From the NCBI GenBank assembly GCA_911728455.2, contig OU452239.1, positions 6,452,884 through 6,516,883 of the forward strand: a DNA stretch of 64,000 nucleotides, written 5' to 3'. Positions 41,465 through 52,700 of the stretch are shown here, in pieces; the first letter of the stretch is position 1; every line of letters starts with the position of its first letter. The notes under the pieces were generated by a model. It saw nothing but the letters and a program-made list of their open reading frames with translations, was not told the origin of the DNA and made no database searches. A program made the translations under genes and the position numbers. The DNA is from Marthasterias glacialis (taxonomy: Eukaryota > Echinodermata > Asteroidea > Forcipulatida > Asteriidae).

Positions 41465-43027
41465 GACTGTCACACTGTTAACACTGTTATTAAACAGACT
41501 ATCAAAGTTTACACCATATGAAGGTCAGCTCGTAAACGTTTGTATATTTTTGAAGGGTTACGTATCATGCCTGATGACTACATCTCCCTCAGAAGCAATA
41601 GAAACAAGAAAAGTATGAGAAGTTTTGAAAGGTCAGAAATCTAGTCGGCGTCTATTCTGGGCAAATAAAAATGTAGGCATTTTACAAAATGTAAACCTAT
41701 CTAATGTCAGAGTATCACACAATACGTTAATAAATCGGGAGTTAAAACACTTCATAACACAATCTTACAAAAAAAATCCTAATTCCAAGACGATGGTATT
41801 TACACATACTACGCAGAGTATAGCCAACTACATGTTTAATTGGGGGTTTGGGTGGGCTAAAACTTCAACAAGAAGCATCAATACTAAGTTTAAATTATTT
41901 TAAAACAACAAAACGTATAGGAAGTCTTTTCATTGAAGAACAATTTTGTTTTTCCTCGAACTCTTGTGGTGGAAATGCTTGCATCTGTTTATCTGTTAGT
42001 CAAGCGACTTCGGCCACGGCTGTGGCTGATGGCTTCAGGAACTTCATTAAAGAATAAGACTTTTTCATAGCCACATCCTAAGCACGGAGTTCAGACGAAG
42101 CCTTGTAAACATCAAGATAATTTCAGCAACAGTATATCAGCAAAACATAAACAGGTAGCCTTTATTAACAGACTACCAAGAACGTGGGAATATACCAGGC
42201 CCCAAATAGTGAACTCGATAATTAAACACGTCAACAAAATACTGGTGTCCAGTTCAATAGACCGTTCCGGCTTTGGCAACAAGCCCCGCCCACACAACAT
42301 TAGTTTATGTACGTTTACACTGCACGTTTGACCGAGGTCACATGACCAAATGGCGTGATCCAATTGGTCAATGCGCACAGTCTGATTGACAGGCCGGAAC
42401 GGTCTATTATTTTGATGGATACCCACGTACTCCGTAAAGATTCTTTCAATAAAGTGAAGGGATTATGATTTGCAAATGGGCGCAGATATTTGTGATTATA
42501 ATAGCAACTGGGACACTATCACAGTAGTAATAAAAGTACTGAATATAAAACAAAACGATTTGCTCAAAATGGTTTAAAGTTCACTTAAAGTGCTTGGATC
42601 ATGGCATGCTGAACTTAACTTCCAGATCACAAGAATAAACTTTCTTTCCCCTCCCCCCTTTTTTAAGGGGGAGTGGGAGGGGGCACTTTTGTCCCTTGCT
42701 TGAAGTTCTGAGATTAGATACATTTATTGATAACGACTTCTCAATCACACAACTTAAAAAAGATACATTCAAATGGCCCCTCAACATGCATAATTGTTCA
42801 CAAGCACTTAATCACCCAGGTCAACTTGGCATCATGAAAAACATGCACACAAGTATGTCCTTGAACATAAATAATTATTCTCCTCCAGGAACATGGATAA
42901 TTTGTCTTTCTGAGCAGAGAAGAATGACGAAACCAAGTGTTAGGTCAGTTCCACGTTAGGTCGTGCTTGGTATGGGGCCAACATTTCTAGTAAAGTTTAT
43001 TACCCTGAACATGGATAATTACATGGA
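41465..43027. other. Intergenic sequence downstream of PFDN2
   Basis: No gene recognised. Holds a small MITE at 42255-42408 (ends CAATAGACCGTTCCGGC and GCCGGAACGGTCTATT). A TTTATT at 42723-42728 would be AATAAA for the reverse-strand PFDN2 transcript. A 91-codon reverse frame at 40462-40737 begins MDDPFSCDLCSNMYR but has no support. Confidence 0.4.
42255..42408. mobile_element. Small MITE with CAATAGACCGTTCCGGC ends
   Basis: Inverted ends of 16-17 bp around about 120 bp. The first nine bases match the CAATAGACC family of 25290, 28116 and 51711, but the rest differs. Confidence 0.5.
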
Positions 43028-46000
43028 TTATGTTCCAGCTGCAACCAGGACTCCCTGTGTGCTGGCTTTGTCAGTGGCTTCATCAGCCTGGTCTGGAACC
43101 TGTTCGCCTTTCACTCGGATGTTGTGCTTCTCTCTGTACTCATTAATCTCTTTGCCTTTAGCTTCTGCCTGTTTTGTCAGTGCTTCCACCAGTTTCCCAA
43201 GCTGTAAAGATTAACCAGATTAATACATAAATCAGCTTCGTTAAATTAAAACTAAATCTCCGGCAAGCGTTTCATTGGCATTCATGGTGACGTATCATGG
43301 CCAACCAGACTCAAGCTCTGGTGTTTCTGATCAGCAGAGTGTTGGTTCGAGTCCCGGCCTTGACAACTGTGTCCTTCAGCAAGACAATTATTGCTTGGTC
43401 CTTCGAATGGGACGTAACGCCGTAGGTCCCGTGTGTTGTGTAATGAACATCTAAGAACCCAGCTACACTTATTGGTAAGAAAAGGGGTTCGCCCCAGTGT
43501 TTTTTGTAGTGACTGCTGAATGCGCTGCAGCACCTTGTAAACCCTTATAAGGTGCTACATAAATGGGTCTCAACATTCAAAAAACTTCAAAGACATGTCT
43601 TAAAAAATAACAGTAAGCGCTTTGAGATGCCCGTAGGTAAAACGCTACATAAAAACTAATTCTTATTGAGTTTATGACCATGTTGCACTGGACCACGCAT
43701 ATAACTTCAAGTGTACAACATTATGACCTTGAATTTTGACATAAAAATGACATGTCGGACTGACAAAAACGTGATGTCTACCTTTGAAGCTGAAGTTTTA
43801 ATTTCCTTATTTAATACAACTTGATCTGTACAAAAAGGAACGAAATATTTTTTAGTTCTATCCATTCTTCTTTCTTTTATTCATTAAATTTCCATGTTAA
43901 ACTTTGTAGAAAGTTCTTTCTCATTCAGCTTCTGGTCTTGTAAAATAAATTCGGGTGAATCTGGTTCCGGTAAAAATGTTGAGCTACAAGCACTGCAGTC
44001 TTGTGGAATTTGACTCCAAATGGAAGCCCCGTTTACATACCTGATCTTTGTTGTGTTGGAGTGCTGGAGTCACATCCTTGACCGTTCTCTCAACTAAGAC
44101 GCCACCCACTAATCGAAAACATTTCCTTTCACCACTGACTTCCTTCAGGGCTTCTATAACAAGTCTACAAAGGAGAAAATAACAAAATATTTCTCACATA
44201 AATATAAAGAATTGTTGTGGAAACATGACAGATGAGGCCAAACAACTAATAAACTGGGTTTTTTAGTCATTGAGTATGTTTTTGATTTCAATTCTTCTCC
44301 TTTAAACTTTCCGTTATGGGGTGTCGTGGCTCGATCACTGGACTCAAGTTCTGGTGTTGTCGGCAGCAGAAAGTGGGTTCGATTCCCGGTCATGGCACTT
44401 GTGTCCCTGAGCAAGATACCTTACCATGGTTGCTTCTGTCCTTCTGATGGGACATTAAGGCCATGGGGATGAATGTTTCAGACCTGCGTCCACCGCGTGC
44501 AAGCTCTAACATGTACTGCCGAAAAATTTCATTATTTTCAACATTTTTCACTATTTACACGAAAAAAGGTTCTGCATCACACATTTTCAAGTTCCGAATC
44601 ATCAGACAGCAGTAAAAAGGTATCTTTATGTAGGCCTAACCCCATGCAGTTGTCTCTGGCTGATGGAATGGATCTCCACACACAACACACAATGACATGA
44701 TGTCCGATCTTGCACCGATAAGCATCCACTTAGTGTAGACTTGCATTTTGTGTAGACAAGTCTTTATTTGATTTAGAATTATTAAAATATGCAAGGATTT
44801 TGAAGGGTTTGGGTTTTATAGTCTTTTCACCCTCTCAGACTGAAGGATATTGTAGAACTTGGGCTGTGTGTGAGCAAATGGTCCTAGTTAGTTAGGGTTA
44901 ATTTAGGTCAAATTTATATCCTTACCTGTCCAGAAATGTTGACAGAATGTATACAGAGAGGAACATGCACTTTGGACTATTACAAACTTACAAAGTGTCA
45001 TCATAAAAAATAAGCCATTTTAGGGTGTAAGGTGGTCTTGACAATTCTCCTCGCTAAACGCCATTTTAAGGTCCTTAGGCTTTGGGCATGAGCGCATGAG
45101 AGTTCCAGCCGCACGATGAAATGTCTGCTAAAAATTTTCCTTTTTAACGGTCAATATTTAACGTTTTAGCCACCAATTCCTCAAGAGGAATATTGAAAAA
45201 AGGTAAATAAAAAAATCCCTTAGAACATGTAGAAGTTAGATAAGGCCATGGGACTGAAGGCCTAATGTACATGTAGGCCTACCACATTTCTCATTATACA
45301 GTTGTTGCTGGAGGTTGGAATGGATCTCCACACACAACGACATGACATCCGTTCTTGTTCCAATTAAGCATCCTATTAAGTATTATTAGACTTGTATTTT
45401 GTGTAGACAAGTCATCCATTGTTTTTTCCGTTATCACACACTGATGCTCACGTGCTGCACCATATTCTGGTCATACTCATATTGCCTACAAGTCTAGCAT
45501 CCACTTCATACTGTGCACTGCAAACCGACTGCCGTTTCCCTCCCGTCATATGATTGGTCTGAGCTCTGGTTGTGAACTCACGAGTCAACCAATGAAATTG
45601 CCGTTTCAACTGCCGCATGCCGTGTAGTTGCGATAATCGTAACCCTCCATCCTCCCGACCGTCGGGAGGATGGAGGCTCAGGGTTACGATTATCGCAACT
45701 ACATGCTGCGGTGCCCATAATTTTGTAATAATGAATATTTGTAGGCCCTAAGGCCTAAGGAATAATGAACGAAAGCCACATGCAAAAAAATGTGAACAAT
45801 CTGAATGAAACTTTCAATCATTCCCATCCCATGGCTTTATTTTATGCCGTATCCCGTGTGGACAATTTTTCCCCTGACCCTGCCCTGCCTGCCCCTCCTG
45901 CCTACCTCAGAGTCAGTGCCTGTCCCGAGGCTGAGGCCTGAGCCTGAGCTGAGCATAATGGTGTGTAGGCTTACGAGTCAGATCTGCATTCTGCGGGATC

Positions 46001-46385
46001 AGAGCTGTAAACTCACTATTTTTCTCAATTTTCAATTAATATGATAAATAATATAACCTAATTTCGACAAATCAAGGTCGACTTGTCTCATCATCATGCA
46101 GTCACATGCATCAAGAGGTCGACTTGTCCATGACTTGACACATCACATGTGTTTGTCACACTGAGGCCAGGCAAGGCCAGGTCAGGTGCATGTGGGACTG
46201 GGGAGTAACTCGATTTTTTACCTGTGCTCATTCTGGTCTCCCTCTAGCTCAGCTATCTTACTCATAAGCGCCCTTTGTTCCTGTCTCAGCTGATTGAATT
46301 TTCCAACAATCTGCTCATTGGAAGGTCCTTTTGATGACGTTTTAGAAAAAACATTTGGGTCCTGCTTTCCCTTTTTATCGGCCAT
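43028..46385 (-). CDS. PFDN2: Prefoldin subunit 2, 3 exons, 153 aa
   Basis: Exons on the reverse strand: 46385-46222, 44164-44041, 43201-43028 (phases 2 and 0; 462 nt including TAA). Human PFDN2 is 154 aa. The layout is that of a beta-type prefoldin. An N-terminal coil (FNQLRQEQRALMSKIAELEG, then DQNEHRLVIEALKEV) leads to the beta hairpin (RKCFRLVGGVLVERTVKDV), and a C-terminal coil (EALTKQAEAKGKEINEYREK, then HNIR) follows. Prefoldin is a cytosolic hexamer that hands unfolded actin and tubulin to the CCT chaperonin; PFDN2 is also found in the R2TP/PAQosome complex. The start is the ATG in a good context (CAAGATGGCC); an upstream in-frame ATG adds 30 residues without family support. It is head-to-head with TMEM192 and tail-to-tail with URB2. 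Intron 1 holds repeats and a duplicated block. Confidence 0.95.
43275..43665 (+). repeat. tRNA-Leu-derived SINE (family A), near full length
   Basis: Head CAGACTCAAGCTCTGGTGTT and B box TTGGTTCGAGTCCC. The body ends in GCGCTTTGAGATGCCCGTAG. It lies in PFDN2 intron 2, antisense to the gene. Confidence 0.7.
44316..44470 (+). repeat. tRNA-Leu-derived SINE (family A), 3'-truncated
   Basis: Head GGTGTCGTGGCTCGATCACT and B box GTGGGTTCGATTCCCGG; body CACTTGTGTCCCTGAGCAAG. It lies in PFDN2 intron 1. Confidence 0.65.
44640..45425. repeat. Duplicated blocks in PFDN2 intron 1
   Basis: The block at 44650-44760 (GGAATGGATCTCCACACACA, then TTTTGTGTAGACAAGTC) recurs at 45310-45415. The segment between them, about 44925-45210, recurs at 48800-49080 in TMEM192 intron 1 (CTGTCCAGAAA.GTTGACAGA, then GCACGATGAAATGTC). 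No transposon ends recognised. Confidence 0.6.
45625..45701. mobile_element. 77-bp hairpin, minimal relative of the giant palindrome
   Basis: TAGTTGCGATAATCGTAACC to its complement, an almost pure palindrome (CTCCATCCTCCCGAC/GTCGGGAGGATGGAG) with one 3-bp bulge. The flanks CATGCCGTG and CATGCTGCG resemble a decayed 9-bp duplication. Same ends as the element at 46886-47832. Confidence 0.8.
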
Positions 46386-46726
46386 CTTGAAAACTGTTCG
46401 CAATGTGAAATAATAGACTAGCTTCCTATAAATGTAGCTTCCAGCGTTTCCTTCTCCCGAAACTGAGAGCCGCATAAGTGCAATAGCGCCCTCATGATCG
46501 GCCTTGTTTAACTATTAGTTGGCACACGGTGGCGCTGTTACCATTTTGGAGAAGGAAGGAACGTTGGGTAATTTCCTCGAAATCTTGAAATCACATGTCA
46601 TATCGGAACCCGTCATATCCCGTGGTGTCCAGGCTGTTTGACTGCATGGATGATAAATTGTCCTGGTGTTTAGGGTAGAAAAAATAACGAAAACTACTGA
46701 GTTCTGATTGGGTTTTTTTTTGTATC
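46386..46726. promoter_or_regulatory. Putative bidirectional promoter, PFDN2 / TMEM192
   Basis: Only 341 bp separate the two divergent start codons, so both transcripts must start within it or just outside. No TATA box stands out. Includes GGTGGCGCTGTTACCATTTT near 46527. The arrangement, not a motif, is the evidence. Confidence 0.6.
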
Positions 46727-49700
46727 ATGGTTAGCCTTAACGGGGATGGAAGGGATGGAGGCAGACAAAGAGGGGTAAGTGTAGAAAACTAATCGTCAGT
46801 TTTGGGCCCCTTTTTGTTTTGGTTTGGTAGGCCTATTGCTAATGTTGCACCATTTTCGTGAAGAAATTAAAAACATGCTTCTAATTAGTTGCGATAATCG
46901 TAACCCTCCATCCTCCCGACGGTCGGAGACCGGAGGGTTACGAACCAAGACTGATATTATCGATGGTATTGGCAGTTTTGACCAGTTTTTGCCAGACTCG
47001 TGATCAGATTCGTCCTTTTTTTCCACTTTCCAAAATCATGACAGACATTCTAAACACATGGAGTTGATCTTTATTGTATGACAATGTCATCTGGAACCCT
47101 TAAAACAACATCATGAAAATATTTGGCAGAAAAAACGACAAAAACTTACCAAAAGACTGACAGAATATATCCGTAATCCATAGCGGGGCCAACTAGTGAT
47201 TTTGAACGTCGCACTTGCTTGGCAACAACCAATCAGCGTGACCCAACAAACACGCATCTGGACGAGCCATGGCTGTCGTATGCGTATCGGCCACTCCAGC
47301 TTGCATGTACATGCAAACTCACCGCCTGTGTGTGTAAGCACCGATCCCCCCCACCGGACCGAGTGCGCAGCATGCAGGCTATGTACATGTACATGTACAT
47401 GTACATGTACATGCAAGCTGGAATGGCCGATACGCATACGACAGCCATGGCTCGTCCAGATGCGTGTTTGGTTGGGTCACGCTGATTGGTTGTTGCCAAG
47501 CAAGTGCGACGTTCAAAATCACTAGTTGGCCCCGCTATGGATTATGGATATATTCGGTCAGTCTTTTGGTAAGTTTTTGTCGTTTTTTCTGCCAAATATT
47601 TTCATGATGTTGTTTTAAGGGTTCCAGATGACATTGTCATACAATAAAGATCAACTCCATGTGTTTAGAATGTCTGTCATGATTTTGGAAAGTGGAAAAA
47701 AAGGACGAATCTGATCACGAGTCTGGCAAAAACTGGTCAAAACTGCCAATACCATCGATAATATCAGTCTTGGTTCGTAACCCTCCGGTCTCCGACCGTC
47801 GGGAGGATGGAGGGTTACGATTATCGCAACTAGCTTCTAATCTAAGTTCTTGTGTTGTAGGCCTAGTTAGTTGTAGGTCTAATTTTGGCAAAATGCCGTA
47901 TCGGGCTGCCATTTTATCTCCCTTAATTCAGGTCAAATTGTATCGTTGTGTTTTTGTCATAACTTAGTGACGAATTGGCAAATATATTATTTTAAGTTTA
48001 ACACGTTTCGAGTAAACCGATTTTTGGTCACTTATTTCACTTATACTTTTCGCAGTTCGTTTAATAACAAATTCATCAGATTTTTTTATTAGTGTGTTAA
48101 GGGATATTATCTTGTCATGCACTCATGTATATTTTGGAAAAATGTACTTTTTAATTATTCTTAACGATGTCTTGAACGTCTTATTCGTCACTATGTAAAA
48201 AACAAATCCACGCGCCCCCATGTTGATTTTGTGTACAAACGTATGCTGATTCGTCGCTGATTCGTCCCTTTGGTTTTTGGAAAAAAATTTAAATTACAAT
48301 TGCGCATATCAGTACTGGCGCGTATTTGCCTCAAAGTATGTGATCGAAACATCAGAAATTCTTGACTTTACATAGGCCTTTTTTAATTTTATGATCCAAT
48401 TCATAATCATTGAGTGTCGAAGGTCCTTAGTCCAAGTTTAAAGATATTAGAAGTTTGAGATACCAAAACATTTGAAAACATGGGTTCTTGTAAAAATAAG
48501 GGAAAACAATCACTCCTCCCCGCCCGCAGTGAGAAACTGGTGCTATGTATACGCAAAGAGTAATGTCAATCAAGTACAGTGTACATAGTGATAAGGGTTA
48601 CCTACCCACTGAATAGATTCGTCAGTATGACAAAAACAAAATGTTACTTTTGGGCTGATTTGCCGATCGGGTGTGTCGGTAAGTGTAACTCGAAAACCGT
48701 CAGGTATTTTGATTTAAAAAAAAAAAAGAAAAACACACAAAAACTTGATTTTCCTCCAAAATGCTGATTCGCCACTTTCAGAAAAATGCGATGATATCAT
48801 TACCTGTCCAGAAAGGTTGACAGAGAATATACAGAGAGGAACAGGTACGTTGAATGATTACAAAGTGTAGAAATCATGAAAAATAAGTCATTTTCATGTC
48901 TACATTGGGCTTGACAAAGCCATTTGCTAAACACCATTTAGTTCCTTTGGGCATGAATGCGCAAAAGTGCTGGCTGCACGATGAAATGTCCACTTGATTT
49001 TTTCTGTTTTAAAGGTCAATAATTAGCGTTTTAGCTACCAATTCCTGGAGAGGAATATTAAAAAAGGGAAATAAAGCACATCATTCATTAAAAAATCTTT
49101 TAAAAAAAGGCCTTAGAAAGTGGCAGCCAGATATGGAAACTTTTCCTTAACATTTATTTCCTTTTGAGAAAGACTTCGCTAAGATCGAAACGTGAGGTCA
49201 TTTACCAATTTACTTTTTTTATTTAGTAATTTTTTTGTGTGCATTTTTATATTAGTAGATGGGTCTATGCAGTTTGCAGCAGCTAATTCTGTTTTCTCTG
49301 TAGTTTAAGTTTTATCATTCATTGTTTATTTCCTTCATTCAATAAGGCACTAAGCACTTTCATGGTTGGTTGTGCACCATCTTGTTCAAATCAAGGAGCA
49401 GATTTGTTTATTTCGAACGCTCATTTGCTGTTTGTTAATCTGCGTTCAAACTTCACGCACACGTCTGGAAGGCGCAAGGAAGATCGACTCGAGCTCTGAG
49501 TCGCAGACGGCAACGCGTGTTCAAGATAAACAAATCTGCCCCTTGAACAAGATGGCGCATGGATTACCATGGAGATGTTTATTTGTTTTTATTTAGAAAA
49601 ACTACATCAAAGAACTCTTGGATTGGAGTAATTGCAGAATACTCTGCAACTTGTTGAATCGAGGGCCTTCAGAAATTCACCAAGCACAAATAAAAGAAAT

Positions 49701-52700
49701 TGTTTGCAGAATTGATCAGAAAAGATTGACTAAACATGCTAAATAGAATCATTTATTTCCTCACAGGGTACATTCTTTAATGAGCCCAGCATCTTACAAT
49801 CACCAGAAGATGAAGATCTTTTGATAGCTCACAATCTTCAGACAGAGGAGGAGTGCCACTTTAAGAAGTGCAACACACTGTGGGTGGCAATATGTCAGAT
49901 AATATTGATAGTGAGTATCACTTTTAAAAAGTGGATGTACAATGTACATGTACACTGTATTAACATTGAGAATATACTTTGTAAAGAGACTGCCTCTTTA
50001 ACCAGTTGCCGCCATGATTTTTTAATTTTTTTTTGTCCTGTCTCCCTGCAGGATTCTTTTGCCGGAATTGCCAGAATATTTTTTTCCATGAAAATTGAGG
50101 CACTCCTGTCCTTTTCATTAATTCTTTTCCATACAATGTTAATTGTATTTAATTTAGTATGCACATTTTCTTTTTAAGATTTGAACAATTTCATTTTGTT
50201 TTGTTTTTTGACCTTTTTGTTTTGTTGTATGTTTGTAGAGGTGTTTGGGTTTTTGCCGCTTGTTTTTGTATGAATCGTTATTACTTGTAAATGAAAACTT
50301 GTAATTCAGACTTTGTGCTGGATTACATTTTTCTAGATAACTGTTTCATGACTCTTTCTGTCTGCTGATGTCATAGAGTTATATAAAAGAACCAGGGCCC
50401 ATTTTCATAGCGCTGCTAAACGGTAAGCAAATTTTCGTGCTAACTGTAGTAAAAAAAATTTGCTTCACAGGTAAGCAAGAAAATTAGGTAGCCAACTTGC
50501 GCGGTTCACCATGGATTCGCGTTGTTACGTCATTCATTCTCCTACAGTTAGCACCGGAAGGTTAGCATGGCTTTCCATGTGCTTATAGTTAGCAGTGCCA
50601 TGAAATAGAAATCACACAGTAAGCACAAAATCGGCCGTTCAGCAGCTCAATGAAATTTGGCCCAGAGGGCGTACAATGTGACATGGCCTGACAAGAAGCA
50701 TTTTTGACCGATCATATTACACGGGTCACTCATCAGTTTACACAGCAAACATTTTCTTGGTGGACGTCTGTACATGTATGCAATTGACCCATAAGGATTT
50801 TGGCCCATGGTGGGTAAGCGGAGTTTTTCGTGCGTGACATAGCGAGTGCTCCCTCTAGTTCTTATATATATATGTAACTTTATGGTTGATGAATAAAATA
50901 GAGATCTGTTTTTTAAATGGATATCAGTTTGTTCATTGAGTAATATCTATCTTTTGTTTTTACGGGAAACATGCAGAATCTGACCACCTCTTTTTCATTG
51001 ATTATGATCATAAATTGTTTACCCAGGTATGATTGTCTTTTTTTGTTCAGAATGATTGAAAAGTGGCAGTTGGATTCAGCATCTTTGTTTGTTTGTTTCT
51101 TGTTCTATATTATGGATTGTGATGTACACACTTTAGTACAGTAATTTTTCTGTTGCTTGAGCTTTTTTGCAGTGTCTTTATACCTGTCTTTTCTTTTGCA
51201 GGTCTTATTTATGGCTGTCTCAGTTGTCGTACCCTACGCAATCGAGCCCAATATTCATCCCAATGAGACCAATTCAGAACAGCTTGAAGAGGCATTTACC
51301 TACATCGCCTTTGCTCAGCCTGTTGTGTGGTTTCTGCTCGTACTTATTGATAGCTATCTTCAATACAAACACAACGAACTTAGACGTTATGGGTACCTGG
51401 ACTTTACACAGACTATTCAATACATCAGAAGAACCCCAGAGTTCTTGTTTTCAGTAGGTGAGTAATTTATAGACTAATTCGAGCAGCTCCTTCATGGGCG
51501 TTTACACTACAGCAGCTACCGCCGCCACAAAGGTGTCTATGCACACGCACTGTGATTTCACCATGCTGATTGGTACATATGCGCGGTGAAGCACTATTGT
51601 TGTGTGGCGCGCGCATGCAGCTGCCATAGCTGCATTGGTGTAAAACACCATCATTGAGCGCTACTCGGATTAGTGTATAACCGAGGATAATTCACAGAGC
51701 CAATAGACCGATCCATTAAGCCCCGCCTACTAACGTATTGACCAATCATAGCCTTGACAACACCACTGAAAGTCCGACACGCTGACACGTTAAAAATCCA
51801 TTAGAAAAGTAAACAAACCACCGCCATTGTTCTGACACACACAACTGTACTTACTTTTGTTTAGCTTTAATTTTTTGTATTTCTGGTGGTGCAAATCCCA
51901 CAGCTGTGGTCCTTGTACAGTCGTGTACAAGTGGTTAAACAGTGTTCCTGTCTGCATTGTTCTTTGGACTCAATGCTCTGCTCAAAATGCCACGAAACTA
52001 AATCCATACCGTTCACAAAAACCATATCAACCGAACCACCGCTGCGATCGTGGCAAGAAAGTCATGCTAGGCAGTTGGTAAGGTAGGCGGAGCTTAATGG
52101 ATCGGTCTATTGTCATAAACCTGTTCAGCACGTATTAGCTACCAGCCAAAATTTCATTTGTATGGACATCAGTTGTGACTGTTTTCCGGCTTAGAATTTA
52201 GTTTATTTTCTGCCAACTGACTTTATAAAATTGAGTCCAAATGTTGATCATTGTACGCATTTGTTATGGTGCTGGCCCAGCAGCGTAGGCACAGGGGGCC
52301 TAGGGGATCCACAATTTTCCAGTGCCCCAGGTGCTTCCTTCATGAAAAAAAGTCCAGATACATGAAATTCTTTTGAAAACATCCCCCCCCCCCCCCCCAC
52401 ACGCACCAACACCCCCATGAAGAAAATCCTGGCTACGCCACTGAGCAGGGGCCTCTTTTGTTGACAAAGTTTGTGAAATGCCCAGGGGTGAATGGTCTTT
52501 TTTCCAGTGACATTTTTTTGATACTTTTTGTTAAACTCTCACGTTAAAGACGTGAACAATGGCCATTTTTTAAACTTATTTTTAATGATCATCAAGGAGA
52601 CCTCGGTGCTGCAAGTGCTGGTTTATCTAGGTGGCGTGTGCGTAAAGCACTTGCCTCTCACCAATGTGTCCCTGGTTCATTTCCCGGCTAGGGCCATATG

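Noticed and set aside
46386..46475. PFDN2 start 30 codons upstream (MRLSVSGEGN)
   Set aside because: Family members begin near the MADKK methionine, which has the better start context; the upstream part is likely 5' UTR.
46796..47967. Open frames beginning MEKKDESDHESGKNWSKL on both strands
   Set aside because: They are mirror images created by the palindrome; no family recognised and no start or splice context.
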